A program made the translations under genes and the position numbers. Source: Vanilla planifolia (lineage: Eukaryota > Streptophyta > Magnoliopsida > Asparagales > Orchidaceae). From it: a stretch of DNA of 64,000 bases. The stretch covers positions 9,903,107 through 9,967,106 of the forward strand of contig CM043877.1 of assembly GCA_023846275.1 (NCBI GenBank). The letters run 5' to 3'. Positions within the stretch are counted from its first letter, which is position 1; every line of letters starts with the position of its first letter. The notes under the pieces are model-generated. The model was not told the origin of the DNA. It made no database searches and saw nothing but the letters and a program-made list of their open reading frames with translations. This document shows, piece by piece, positions 24,697 to 39,600 of this stretch.

Positions 24697-27600
24697 CTGT
24701 GGACAAGGAAATAGAAGGGTCATTTATGAGGGCTGGAATGAATACAAATATAATGCATGAAAGAACAGAACATTTGTTCAGAATTATATAACCTTAAAAA
24801 GATTCTATGTGAGGTACATGTGATGTTTAATTGGTGTTGCAGGCATGGCTATGTCATGTTTGGAATATACATAGTGAAGCTTCTAAAAAATGAATGAGTC
24901 TAACTATTCATTGGTTGATAAGTTTTAAGAAAAAAAAAAAAAAAAAAAAAAAAAGAAAGAATAGAATAGGTGGTTATCCAACTATATCACATTCAAGTTG
25001 AAGAGAATCTATGCAAGGAACTTGGTAATAACTCTTAAAAGTCTTATCAACCAAGGTAGGTGACGCCTTGTGCATGTAACTTACAGAACACAATTAGTCC
25101 TTAATGAAGCTATAAGGTACAAAGAGCATGATGGATTTTGTCACTACTAAACCAATTATGTGATGAGAATACTTTCAAGATACACAGAATAGCATGTAAC
25201 AAACAAATCAAGGCTAACAAAAAAATGCAAAACATGGGATAGCATGTAACAGAATAATCCGGCTATTCAAATCAGAACTATCTTATAGCCATTGTGTTAT
25301 TGCAAATGATATGCTTTCACCAAATCATGGATGATTCATAAACGAACTTGGAATAGCTTGAACTCATGAAAACCCCAATTTCAGAGATTTAGGAGTCAAT
25401 AGTTCTTGATTGATAATTTATTAAACGATATCCCCAGAATTTCATTTGGCGAGCTTCCTGCACATTTGATGGAGAAACCTTTGTGGAAGTTGCAGAGCTG
25501 TTATATGCTGCCAATTGGATGCTCGGGGTAGTTGCTTTGCTTTCAGATTTCCTTGATGAGGCCCCTAACCACCTTCTCGTTGTTTACTTTGTTCTACCCT
25601 TTGTGTTAAAGATGCTTTGTGGTTCTAGTTGACTATTTATTCAAGTATGTTTCTCATTACAACTCTTTTTTTAGTCTTTGGTATAAAAAAGTAGTAGTTA
25701 ATAATAGATAATTTGAATATTGCTACTATAGACTTATGATTTGTTTGTACCTACGAAACTATTCCTTGGTAATTTCCCTGCTTTCTCTTGATACTTAATT
25801 CTCCTCAGAATTACTCTCTGTTTGCTATGTGTGTTAAAAAGTATTTAAGTGCATGGTTAGCTTGCATTTCAGCATTGCCTTCAAATCCTAGCATAGAAAT
25901 CATAGCTAATTTCTGAATTTTTGTTCGTTGGATAATCCCATGTTGCTCAATTTCATGACCATTCGGCCTTGAAGTCGCCTAATAATAAAAATCAACCAAG
26001 AGGTGGTGGATTCAAAACCTTTTTTTTCCATGAAGGAAATCGGGGGCTTAGCCAGAGAACCATATAGAACGAAATGGCAGCAAATAATATTGGTCTTGAA
26101 AGTTTCGACTAGGATGGAGGGTTCCTAACAAGAGAATTGGAGCATTCCAAATATATAGGCCTTGACCAGTTACAATCTAAAAGCCATCAAGATGAGTCAA
26201 GACAAGTTCCACAAGAAAAGCTTATAGCTTGAAATTCTATTCAAGAGATGGAGAGAGTCCTTTTTGGAAATTTAGTTTTAAGGGAAAGAGGAGGGCCCAA
26301 GTATGCAATTGGGAGATATCTGAGTTTAAATCCAAGAACACAGGCTAGTACCAACGCCTTAGATACATTGTTTGAGAAAAAGATGGAGCTTTAGGCCGAG
26401 TTAGTATGCAAACCAAACTTGAGCTGCACTTTCAAAGTGGACTTCACTGTCGTGATGGATTCTACTGTTATCCTCACAAATAAAAAGAATAAATTTACAA
26501 GGCTTTATTAAAGGGGAGGTTGCTGAAGATGGAGAAAACTGAGATTAAGCTGGCATTCTGAAATCAATCAAAATCCAGCAATGAATAAATTTAGCTGAAG
26601 AGTGTATAGGGATAAGCTTTTAAATTCACAATTTTTCCAAAGAACAACGATGCAATCTCCAAAGTGGATGCCAAAATTGTGGGCATGATCCTCTATCTTG
26701 GAATCCCTTGAAGTGCCACAAATGGTCAATGAACTACCTTGGGTGGATTTTTGTCTTTGTAAGGGCAATTTGGTCAAATTTGAATAAACATCAAAGTTCT
26801 AACACTCCACAACCTTTACATCCTCGTACCAACCACATACATTTGAAAATAGGATGCTCAGGAGCCTATGTGTTAATGGTGGAATGGGAGTTGGTGTTGG
26901 GCCACATTGCTTAGGGGAGCAAAAGCCATCTAAAAAACATCTTCACCTTCCCAAATCCTCAAGTATCAGGGTGTTGGAGGTCCTTGCTTAGAAATAAGTT
27001 AGGGGGATGGGTTGGTGGTACTTCAAGAATAGGCTATCTAGATAAGCTCAAACTTAAGTGGGGTATGAGCTGTTTCCATTTGCCAAAGAATTATAAATTT
27101 ATCAGAAAAGGATGGAACTGGGAGGGATGTCTCATTGGATTAAAGAAGAATACACAAATTCACCATATTAATTTTATACATTGATTTGAATTTAACCATG
27201 TGATAACAATCAAAAGATTCAAGTGTTTAAATCCCACCTTCCCAAAGCCAAGTTTCTGAAAGAGCCACATTGGTCTTAAGGTTTAAACAGTTCTATGAAA
27301 TGATCTCTCTTAAATTGACTAATCATTTCTACAGATTAATCAAAGGCTTGCCATTGCTTAAAGTTACAACTATTAACCTACTTCCCTTATTGAGTGCCAC
27401 ATAGCTTCCTTATATCATAGTAAAGAAAACAAATTACATCCACACCATAATAAACAAAAATCTCATGTCATCCTCACCAATTATTGTAACATCCAAGACT
27501 GAAGAGTACAGAGATTGATTGTTGGATGATATTCCAAAAAGCAATCATCAGAAAAGGGTAGCTCCCTTTGGGGGGCAAACCCAACTTAGATCCTATGAGA

Positions 27601-30600
27601 ATTTTGTGGTTATAAAAACAGTAGAAAGGGCTTTATATATAAGAATAAGAACTGATTGAATTAAGACAATACCTTACTAGAAAGGATGAAATATTACAAT
27701 TATAGTTTTAAGTGACATAAAGATTACCATCTTTGAAAACATGTCTACCAAAATTTACAACATTCATGAGTTGTAGGTGGACCTCCAAGAAATTTATAGA
27801 TATATTATGCCATAGTTTAATCAACACTATCAATGAAATATGGGCTTCTAGATTGGCTTGGAAGGCTTGGAGGTGCATGCTAGCATGCATCCTTGCATGA
27901 AACATGTCACAGCTTGCTGTAACTTGACTAATAGCATGCCTCTGTAGGTCCAAGATAATATTGACTGCCCCAAAATGTATAACCACCTTTAATATGTGTG
28001 CCTCACAAATCAGTGAACACTATCTCCTTTTTCTAGGATGTTTAGTCATTGTCTGGTATACAAAAGCAATTGTAGTTGAGAAACTCCTTATTCCTTCCAT
28101 CTCATAGTTCCATCACAATCACCCAGAAATATGGATTGTTCTCGCACAAAACTGTAAACTCTTGTAATGCTACTATAACTTGCATAAAAGTTGACAAAGA
28201 AAAAAAGAAAATAACTTTTGTGCCAATAGTATAGATGCATCAGCCTCAGCTTGAATGGCTGATGCAAAATTGGCCTAAGTTAAATCGTTGCTTCACTGGT
28301 CATTCCTTCAACAAAAGAAAAGTATATCTTTATTTACTAGTCAATTCAAACTTGTTATTTGCTTTTGTGAGTGCATATAAAGAGATGCAATAATAGAGAA
28401 ACGAAGAATGAACTTGTAAGTTATTAGAATGTCCAATGGAAACAATGTATCTCCATAATATGCCTTGGTCTAAACCAATCCTACATGACTCACTGTTTTT
28501 TATTTATGTAAAGTTTTCAAGTTTCTACCTTCAAACTCAAAGAGAGAAAAAGTTCTCTAGGTGATATGACTTTTTGAAGTATTGAAGACAGTTGCCACAT
28601 CTCTTTAACGCCTTTTCAAGTCATCCTTGTAGTTGAGGATATTATCTAAATAGACAATAGTTGACTCCTTCAGAAATAATGTGAAGATATCATTCAAAAG
28701 CCTCGCAAATATTCTTAGTGAATAGCTAGGCTTAGACTTCAAGGTTGGCATCTAGGCATGAGTAGGTTTGGACTTCAAGGTTGGCATCTTGGTCATCCTT
28801 AATTCAAATATAATGAAATTTGAATTTCAAATTCAGCAAAGAAATGACATTTGCTTGCTTCAATTGGTATAGAAAATTATTGATTCTAGGTAATGATACC
28901 TGTTCTCCATGGTAATGTTGTTCAAGAATGATAATTAACGCAAAATCTTAATCCATCATCCCTCTTCGCACCAAAACAATTGTTGACCCACATGAAGAGC
29001 TGCTAGGCTGGATCAGTACATACTCCAATAACTCAACAACTTGCTTCTTGATCTCCCCTCTTTCCATCATTGAATTTAAGTAGAGAACTGAATTCAAAAT
29101 CAGAGTATCAAATAATAACTAAATATTATGCTTTGACACATGCTTAAAAGATAGACCTTAAACCTCTTCAAACAAAAGAAGAATGCCTTTGCAATTGCTT
29201 ATTTTATTCCTCAAGTAGAATATCTATATGCTGCATATCTATTTTTGGAGGACCAAACAGCAAAAAATGTTCGGTAGGAATAAACTAAAAGCTCCACCTA
29301 TCTAGCAACTACTGACTCCATTTTGGTGATTGATCACTCTTTTGATGGTGTGCTACTATCTATCTTTCTTGAAATTGTACCCTAAAGTCTTCTATGATAA
29401 ATGATAACAACATATAGATAAGAACTCTTGAGGATCACCTAGCACACCTCAAATGGGAAGACGTCACATGCCATCTCATCATTATAATTCTCAAAAATGG
29501 AAAAACAAAATTAGCATTGATTTTATGACAACAACATCCTTTTGAATCTAGTTTAACAGTTATGGTCATCGATGCGGAGTGATCTCCAACTAGAGCATGC
29601 TCACCAAGCATACTGTAAACAAGTCATTTTGGTTTTGAAGTCAACTAAGACCACAATCAATTCTTACTTGACCTATCTACAAAACATAAACAATGCCTCT
29701 GGGAAATCTGAGATATTCAATTTAAGTCTTTCTCCCTTCAACATATTCATCAGGGAAATGGTGGGACATACTACTTTCAATCCCTCCAACACCAATTACA
29801 AAGCTGGCCATCTATTCTTTACCTCCTATTTCAACATTCTTTACCTCCTATTTCAACATTCTTTACCTCTAGGTGTAGATTCGAGCATTGCAATGCCCAC
29901 ATCACACCAAAAATTTCCCAAAAGAGGAGAAAGATAAAGAAGATTAAAGACTTCTATTACTGATACTTAATGTTGGATTCCTTTTCACTGTCACATCCAC
30001 TTGACTTGTTGGCATTCAACTTTCCTCTCTCTTGATCGTAAATGGAGACCAACTTGTTGGCCAATCAATGTGATAGGAAAGAGATTCAACATGGTAGCCA
30101 ACATGTGAACATGTCAAAGAGTTACTTAGTAGACTCGCCCAACAAGAAACATCACGTGTATATGAAACTCGGTGTTGTACTCCTGCACCTCTATCCCTGT
30201 CACAGTATCAAATTATACTAACTTCTCCTATACTCTTTTTCATGACTTATGGCTTAAAATTCATTTAGCAAGAACTTCTTGAAATTACTCCAACTGCACA
30301 TTTCTTAGCTCTAAAGTACAATAAAACATTCAAAAACACTGAAGTGAGACAACAAAGTGTAATATAAGTAAAGGCAAATCTATCTTGACTAAAGTATCCA
30401 AATAAGAAGAAATATGTGTTCAACTAATCAATTCAAGAATCCAAATTCTTGACATTGATCTCCCCCTCATATGTTAGTAATTCAGCCACCAACAACTTCA
30501 AAAATCTAACCAAGTCTTCTTAATCTAAGGCACAATGATGTCGAAGTCATAATCTCCAATATAAGGGCATCTAGGTCATCTCACACCTTTTCCATCATCC

Positions 30601-33600
30601 ATGTTCCCTTGCACACAGTTAAGAATCTACTTTTGTCATTGTGACAATACAGCCTTCATTGAATGTGCTGCTTTAGAATCTCCATTAATGCATGGACTTT
30701 GGTTCACATCCTATCGACCCATGGCTCCTCCTTCATTGCTGAAAATGTTGCTTGACCCATGATCCAGACTTTGTCACTATGCTACTATATCATACGATTA
30801 TCTACAAAATTGTGGGGGTCCAACTCTACCATAAAAATTGTAAGAAAAGCTTTGATACCGAAAACTAATCTATCACTGCCTTGCACCCCTTTAGGAGACA
30901 TACTCTCAGCTGGTTGAGGTCAAGGACGGCAAACTTGAGATGCGGATTTCATTATAAAAAGAACTTCACATAGATTAAAGTAAATAAGGTCCTTGAACAT
31001 TCAACTCACCTATGCAAATCCTCTCTAGCTATTTATACTCCTTTGGAAAGAATAAGGCACTTAAACAACTTCTCAAGTAGAGAAAACTCATAGATCTCAA
31101 AGAATTCAAGTGAAGCAAACAATAGTTGTATTGAAAAAAAAAACCTTAAGGACATTGCTTATTCACAAAGACTATACAATTAAAAGTCCTCTTAACCCTT
31201 GAGGTATCCTTTTTATAATCTAAGGTTCAAGAGGGTATATATTAGCAAACAAATTTCAAATATATGATAAGTATAACCTTAAAGATAGACCCAATTTTGA
31301 ATTTAGAAACGGATGCAAATCTTGCAAATACTAGAGAATCAATCCCAATGAGTCTAAACCAAAAGTGTGCTTTTAAATCACAGCACATTGTAGGGTTTTT
31401 CAAAAGGCAAAAAATTCTTACAAGCCATCAGGGCCCCATATAACAAATCTAATTGCTTACAAGCCTTTAGAAGACTTGAGCATGAACTTGATTCCTTGAT
31501 TACCACACTATATACAAAGCTATCACTCCATCCTTATTTGCATTGATATGTTCTCCAATATGGCCCATTATATGCCATTTTCCTCTAACATTGAACATAT
31601 TCTTCCATGAAACCATATGTTTAAATAGGCTTCCAAAGTCTATATATTATCCAATACAAAAACGAGGTTCATAAGCAATTTTCCAAAGACGATATCAAAG
31701 AAATTATGGATCAAGATCTTGCTCTTTGTTAACTACAACCAATAGACAAATCAAGAAATTGAGGGGGAATAAGAGCTTACAAGACTAGGTGTGTTTTTTT
31801 GGTTGGTGATCACAAATGGGATTATGTTCTACACATTAATGAGTTTTGCAATAACAACTCACTTAATCGGTCAACCGTTATGTCCCTTGATGTCAGCCAC
31901 CAAGTACAAACCTTGATGTTTGATCAATTTAATTGACACGCATGTGTCCTACAGCATTGATGACTTTATACTATCCTGGCACATATGCAAGATTTACATC
32001 AGTAGATTTCTGGATAAAACTAGTTAATTATGTTAAACATAAGACATTTGTAGACTCAAATAGGAGGTTAATGGAATTTTATAAAGGTGATTATTTCATG
32101 TCCAAGTAAATCCAAATAAATTTCCTTCTAAGAAATGTAAAAGACTCATAAAGAAAAGATAAGACCTTATCAAAACTTAGGAGGATTAACATATAAACAA
32201 GAATTTCCCAAGAGCACCAAAATTAAGTGTATATATTCAATGCAACTAGCTTAACCCCATACCTTGAACTTATGCTTTAGCCTACTCCACTTGTGTCATT
32301 GCAAATAGTTCAACCCAAATCTTCTATGTAACAAGAATTTATGACTCCAACACCCCCAACAATTCAACCCAAATGTTCCATGTAACAAAGATTAATGAAT
32401 TGAACACTCACAACAATGTATGCCACCAACTGAACGTTCATGAAAATAGCTTTGCTTTCAGATTCGTCTGTTTCCACATGCTCTTGTGAATTGCAAACTT
32501 AGTTTGATATAGTTGCAATTATTATTTATTTCTGAATTTCTGTAGCCAGTATGATTCCTCGTTTTTCAGTTGCATAACATGCTAACCTAAAATCTCCGAA
32601 TAGTCTAACTTGACCAAGAGGCCGTGAGCTTCAAGATCATTTGGGTTTTTTAGTTCCGCTAAATTTTAACATTTTACTACTGAATTCTGGGTCTTTGCTT
32701 TTCTACATTTGCCAATCCAAGACAAGCTTATTGATAGTTTAAAAAATGATATCCGCATTCTTGTCCAACAAATAGAAACCAAATCCCTGCTCTTACCAAA
32801 AACATGAACATACAACCAACAATGTCAATAACACTATCCTTGCTAAGAAGCAGCACTTGATCAAGTGCTCAAAGGAAAAATAAGGAAACTGCAAAGGAAA
32901 TAGCCATTCCTGGCATGACTTGTAACACAAGAACATGGATCAAATAGACAAAGACAACTAAACTAAACTATCCAAATTAACTTCAAAGCATGGAAGATCA
33001 TACAGAATTTTCTTCTGGCGGAAATATTTGATAGATTCCACATAATTTTGATAATTCCTCAAGTGCTTCCGACCTTTTCCCTTGAACTTCGAATGCCTTC
33101 AATTAAATCAAATAAATTGCTGAAATTGTAGAAATGACCAAAGTAGATTACCCCCAAAAATGTTGAAATTGTCTGTCAGAATATCAGGAACTCATACTGT
33201 CAAGTACATTACCCAAGACTGCAGAAAGCATGATCGAGTACGAGCAGCTACAGAAGCACAAATAATTGTGGCAGCTCGATGGTTGTCAAGCCTAATATCA
33301 TCAGCAAGCCCACAAATAAATTGCCTCGCCTCCTCGCCATCAATATAAGCAGAAGTTGTGGGGTGCCTTATTCTACATAATTCACATTGTCCAAGTGATA
33401 TCATTGTCTATATAACGGTAAACAAACCCAAGAAGCTATAATGTAAAGGCTAAGAATATGACAGTACATAAAACTGGCTTTGATTATTGGTACAATGCAT
33501 AGCATCCACAAATTTGAGTCAATACCTGCTACAAATGTTGAGAACAAAGTCAGTTGCTGCACGAAAAAAGGAATTGCATGCATTGGCTGTTTCAAATGAG

Positions 33601-36600
33601 ACCTTTACACCAGAAGATCTGCATACCTCACGAAGCTGTTCTCCATAAAACAAGAAAAATCAATATTTCTTATTTCAAGCTAATTAATTGTAAGATATAG
33701 ACAATAAAATGAAGAGGATTGACAGACATTATAATAAAGAGAATGAGCGAATACATTGTATCCTTCCATATAAATGCAAGAAGCTTTGATTCAATATCAA
33801 ATTGATAGTAAAACAATCACATTAACTGGGAATTACATTAAGTAAAATACTTAATCAGAAGAAAACTACACAACCGAATTCTTCAAAAAAAAAAAAAACA
33901 GCCTCCTGGATTTTATTGAATCTAATGAATTGAGAACTCAAACTACCTAATAATATATTGTATAGTTAGGTACTGGGCATCCCTCTTGCATGACTTAATA
34001 CAAAAGATTAACGCATTAGCTGAGCTGCTTTTCCATCTTTGTAAAAAGTGGTGATTATAATATTTTGAATTGTACAACACATAAGCAGCTTATTATTACC
34101 ATATAAATCCCAAAAAATCCAGCTAATCAACTCAAATGTTACAATCCATCATTCAATTAAGGAAAAGAGAACAATTAACTTCATTATACAAAGAAGAAAT
34201 GAATCGTTTTTTTTTCTTTATCCCTTCTCCACTGTCTTATTGTTACAACTTCAGGATCCTGACATATCTACAGAACATTTAACTCTGCTTTCCCTCCTTG
34301 GGTGGAGTCTGATGGATGTAGAAGAAGGGTTAGCAGTACCACAGACTGGACAACCCAGCGACAACTAGAGGAGAGGTGGTTGGTGGCTGATAAAGACAGG
34401 CTGTCAAAGCAGTATGGAAGATGTCATTTTTTTTAAGGGACCACTGGTTTGTTTTGGTACAACTTTTAGCCTTTCCTATCAGTATTTTCTAACCATTTCA
34501 AATCTAAATAAAAGATTTTGCTCAACATCCCCATTTATTCTATAAGATTAGGAATAATGTTACCTTGTACTACTTAAACTACATCTAAATACTTAAAACC
34601 CTATCAAAATATAAAAGATAGCATTAGAGTCCATATATAACAGTCATACATAGATAGCAATTCATCTGAAGGTAATCTGATGGTGTGATTGCAATGCCAG
34701 CCTTACGAACAAACAAACTATAGGGTAATCTAGAAAATGTTAAAGATTGTCACATAGACTATAATAAGGACAGGTGGATGAAGTTTTTTAGCCATGCACA
34801 AATTTACCACAATATTCATGTAGTAAAATGTCAAAATAGGAGTTGTCATAGAGGATCACTCGCCTTAACAAAGCACACCTTGGGGTTACTACCAAATTAA
34901 AGTAGATCTTTACCTTTTCCCCCCATATGCTAGCACTTCAATAACAAAGATGGAATGTGCTCAAGAATGTCTCATAAATCTTCTCCCCTCACTCCAGCTT
35001 TCACACTAGTAACAATTGATCCATCAAGGAAATGCCACAAATTCACTCTTAAGCCTTCACTTTAAAGGCTTATCATTAGCTAAGTCTATATCTGATTAAA
35101 AGGTTTGAGAATGTTAAGATTGCTCAGATCCTTCAAGAGCAAAATCAAGAAGGAAACTTATTATCAAAGTTTGAAGATTTTCTAACAATATTTCTCCTCT
35201 TGAGAAAACAAGTATTGATACCCAAGAATTCCTAGTTCATCAACTCAAGAGGCTTCCATCTTGAATGGATGCCTTCGAAGCCAATCTTAAATCTGGAGTT
35301 CTTTCAGAGCTCAAACAACGAGAGGAGAATTATGCAGCAAATCAAGCATCATGTCTTGATCAAAGGATATATTTCACAAAATCTTAAAATTCTTAATGTG
35401 TTTCCATCCCTTCAAGAAGTAAAACATTATCTATCTAATCCATGTAGGAGATTGTGAAAATCATGCATGCAATCCTCTTTATATATGATAGCCATGCAAC
35501 AAGATTTCTTTTGACCAATGACGCCAAAAGACAGCTCAATTTGTCAAGATGTGTATAACTTGTCAGATTCATGGATCCCTCCTTGTCAACCAACAAGCGT
35601 CAATGAAAGCTTAGTGTCTTAGCCATTCTTGCCTTAAGGGCTTCCTTGGTCCATTTCTTATTGCTTGAACTGGCAAGAAATTCCATCTAGTTGTTGTCAA
35701 CTACTCTTCCAAATGTATAGAAGCTAAACCCCTCATTATTTAGAAAACAAAAGTTAATAACTTCACATACGTGGGCATCTTTTGTTGCTTTGTAGTTCCA
35801 TCAGCCATTGTCATTGATAACACAGAAATGTTTTAGGCTAAAGAGATTCAAGAATTCAATCAGAAATATGACCACCTTAAGTATGCTTTAGTTGCTCATC
35901 TGAGAGCAAATGGCCAATCAAAAGTAGCCAACAAGAGAATTATAAAAATCCTTAGACTTCAATTAACTCAAAAGAAAAGAAAGTGGGTAGATGAGCTCTT
36001 TGGAGTGTTGTGGGCCCTATTGAACCACACCTTTATTAGCCACATGGTAGACTCTTTTTTCTTTATTTTATGGATCAAAAGCAATGTTAATGATTGAGAT
36101 CAATAATCTGATCCTCTGAGTCAAAATGAAAAAAATTCTAACAAAGTTTCTTAAAAGAATTTTGAAAATGATAAAGCTCTTCATCTTGAGTCCAACCTTC
36201 TTAAAGAGAAAAGATTATTGGCTCATCTTAAGTCGTTGAACAAAAAGTGAAATATGAATAAAAATTTCAACAAACATCAGAAAGTGGTCCCTAAAAGCAA
36301 CCAATTTACTTTTTAGAATATGAGAAGTATTTGGCATTAAGAAGGTCTAAACAAACTTGTTCTAAACTAAGAAGGGTCATATTTGATCAAAGCTACTATT
36401 AATCCAAATGTTTATTGGAAAGAGCAGACGAAGAAGAAACACCTATAACATGTAATTAAGATTATTTGAAGAAATTCTACCTATGATAAGTCATCTCATT
36501 TCCCATCACATTTTTGTATTCCATGTTAAATGAATGGTCTAACCTATCCTAGTTATTAATGGATTTTGTACTTCTAGTGAATTGGTATTTGATGCTACTT

Positions 36601-39600
36601 ATTTAAAAACACTCATAAATGAACCTTAATACTCATTCTTAAAACATAAAACAAATTAGACAAGACTATCTCTCTAAGACTTCTTAGAACATAACCATTG
36701 TTGCCAACATATGCAATCACTTGCAACAATCATAAAATTCATCTTGATGGAGTTGTTTTACCAATTTTAAATCTATTATCAAACAAAGTAAAGCTTTTTG
36801 AAAGTCCCATTAAGCTAATTTCAAAATGGTCACTCATTACTTGATAAATTCTATTTGAGTAAAGTTGATATACCCTATTAATGATTTTCTTATACCTCCC
36901 ATAAGGTGTCACCCTCAAGTAAGAGATTTTCCTCTCAAATAATTTTTTACTATTCACTTGACTTGATTAGATAATTACTCCCTCAAGTAACCTTTATTCA
37001 TTCGATCCCATTTAAGAGATCTATTTCATACACTTGGTGCTTATCAATATCAATTTCTTTTACCTTAATGAATCTCTAGGAAAGCATCTATAACATGTAC
37101 ATTCATGTTTCATTCCTATATATCAACTTTTGGGCGATATTCTCACCACTAAGATATCAACCAATCAAGCTAACTGATATGTTGTTATGATTCTTGACCT
37201 TTAGTGTTAGGTGAGGGTTAACATTCAAAATGTAAAAGTTTCTCAATAAATAAATATATCAAAATCCATGCAAATGAACAATAAGTTGAGACATTAATCC
37301 TCATAATTAGCTCATATGTTATTTTAGACTCAATCTTGCACTAGTGTTAAGCCCAAACTAGGTTTGGAAACCGTTCAAATGGGTTAAAATTACTCGATAC
37401 ATTAGGAAATTGAGAGTAAATTCATATGTTAGATCATATCCAATGAAAGCAAGCAAAAAATTGCTTATGGCATGTTTCATCGAGATTCATGGATCCATAA
37501 CCCATGAGAACAATTGAAGCAAATGTTAGCAATATGATGAACCTTGATGAATTCATAAGTCAATGATCCTATAGCATGTTGAGCAATGCTTAAGACATAA
37601 GGATGCAAAGAATGTTCTCTCATGAATCAACTTATGAATTTCTCACTCCTAAGACATTAGTTCAGATTGTCCTTTGTTCAAGAATTGATACACTTATTCT
37701 CAACCTATTAACCTTCAATCCTTTCTTCTAATACAAGATTCCTTGAAATTTAACCTTCGTCGTCGTTCCATCATGTGAAGGTCTTTGAGAGACATTACCC
37801 TTGCAACTTATTTCTTTTTTCCCTCATCATTGTTACATCATGAGAAGGCCTCAAAAGACATTATCCTTGCATCCTTTCTCCTTTTATTTCATTATTATTC
37901 CATCAAGTGAAGCTTTGAGAGGCATTACTCTAGCATCATCTCTCTTTTTCATCTATTATTGTTTTATCGAGTGAAAAATTTAAGAGGCATTATCCTTGCA
38001 TCTCCTATTTTCCTTTATCATTAATCTATCATATAAAGGTCTTGAGAGGTATTATTTTAAAATCCTCTCTCCCTTACCTCTTTTGCTATTGCACCATATG
38101 AAAGTCTCAAAAGTAATTGCTGTTATATCCAGTCCTTTTATTTACTCAACGTTGTTGACGTTCCACCATAAAGCAAAGAATCCTTTGAATCAATATTTCA
38201 TCTTCAATTGTTTGAGTTTAAATTCTCTCAGACAATCACTCAAAACAATCATTCAAACTTATTTTTATCCCCTCAAGTGCAAGTATTGTACTTTAGAGAC
38301 AGTTATTTTAGTAGACTTCAACATTTGCTTCTGTTAACACTTTTTGCCCACGAATATACAATTTACACACAAGGAACAGACCATCCTAACTTAATCATCA
38401 AGTGTGAAACGTTATATTTTCACTTCCTTCTCAAACATTACATTCAACATCTTGAGAAGTTTATTTTACTAGAAAAAATTGCTTTCATATTGTTTAATTT
38501 CCTCCACATGTGTAAAATAATTTACACTCGATGACAAAACCTTATCATCTATCTCTTTAATCAAGACATCTTACAATATAATTGACATCAAAATCAACCA
38601 TTCTAAACATAAGTAACATTATTCGATTACAAGTTATCAATCATTCAAGAATTCCTTTAGAGCATCTTTTAATGCATATAACTTTAGCTCTTTCATAAAT
38701 ATCTATGGATCTAGACAAAGGCCTTCTCAACCATCTAAAGTGGTCAATTCCTAGAATATTTTATCTTTGTCTCCTAAGGTCTTGGTTGCAAAAAAACCTC
38801 CAGATAACACATCATTTGCTATTGCCTACACAAATATAAATTCTTGAAACTAACAAACCTATCTTCTAGCAAAGTGGGCATGGACAAGATTGAGTTGATC
38901 CTTCCTTCTGATTCCTTGATTTTGTCTTATTTGGCTTTCATTCTTGAATCATTACTCGTGAGCTTTAATTTTTTCTTTACATGCCTCATGAATTTTTCAC
39001 ACGATTTCTTTCAATAAAAAATCAAGCAAAACTCATTTATGAAACATTAAAATTTCCTTGAAATTAAATTAAGATGTTTTGACACAATTTTTTCTTGAGC
39101 TTTTCCTTGTGAAACCCAAGGAGAGCAATACATTCTCTATTTAGGTTCTTAACCATGATACTCCACTTTTTCTCTTCATCTTTATTAAAATCATTGAGAA
39201 TTTCAAATTTATCTTGAATATTTTTTATTAATAGCATTATATCAACAATATCTTACCGAGCAAGATTTAATAATAAGCAATTAAAATATGCTAATGAAAA
39301 CGTAAGATTAAATTAACTTAAGTTTTTGCACCAGTTCATTGTTTTTCAAACTGGTGAGTCAATCACTAAAGTAGTATTTGGATTATCAATTAAAAATTGA
39401 AACAACTAAGATAGCATGGCAACATTCCTCTCACCGTTTGAACCAAATAGAGTTCTATGGAACAAATGGTGGAGGAATGCTCCATTGTCGACAATTCAAA
39501 CCACAATGACCAGCTAATTTTTCTTCTATTTCTTCCCATTGTTCTTGATGTTGGTGCTACCCCCATGGCAACTCTAACAACTTTTTGTACTGTTATCTCT

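Larger units (their letters stand above)
28600..31060 (-). mobile_element. Decayed Ty3/gypsy LTR retrotransposon within intron 5
   Basis: Read on the minus strand, the order is LTR-like sequence above 30865, a primer-binding site at 30849-30860, a gag-like region, then reverse transcriptase. RT evidence at 28790-29071: EIKKQVVELLEYVLIQPSSS, with CGSTIVLV after it, matching the gypsy RT entry block. The following block reads LPRINNFLYQLKQANV. At about 28620-28725 comes FARLLNDIF and then VYLDNIL. The usual FGLTNAP block is missing between them, and the catalytic YLDD appears as YLDN. Many stops and frameshifts are present, so it is inactive. It lies in the same orientation as the host gene. 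The downstream LTR was not found. Confidence 0.75.

Noticed and set aside
24557-24760. Plus-strand open frame of 67 codons
   Set aside because: It is the antisense shadow of exon 6 of the minus-strand gene.
25960-26030. Possible tRNA-like segment with GGTGGATTCAAAACC
   Set aside because: No acceptor stem or D/anticodon arms fold around it.
29572-29937. Plus-strand 121-codon open frame
   Set aside because: It is antisense to the gag/pol part of the decayed minus-strand gypsy element and partly made of a 22-bp tandem repeat.
32998-33000. TGA after exon 5 as the true end of the minus-strand gene
   Set aside because: A GT donor lies directly before it (TTCT|GTATGA), and a matching exon at 24544-24696 continues the conserved C-terminus in phase. 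I keep the stop only as a possible retained-intron isoform.
33160-33348. Plus-strand open frame of 62 codons
   Set aside because: It is the antisense shadow of exon 4.
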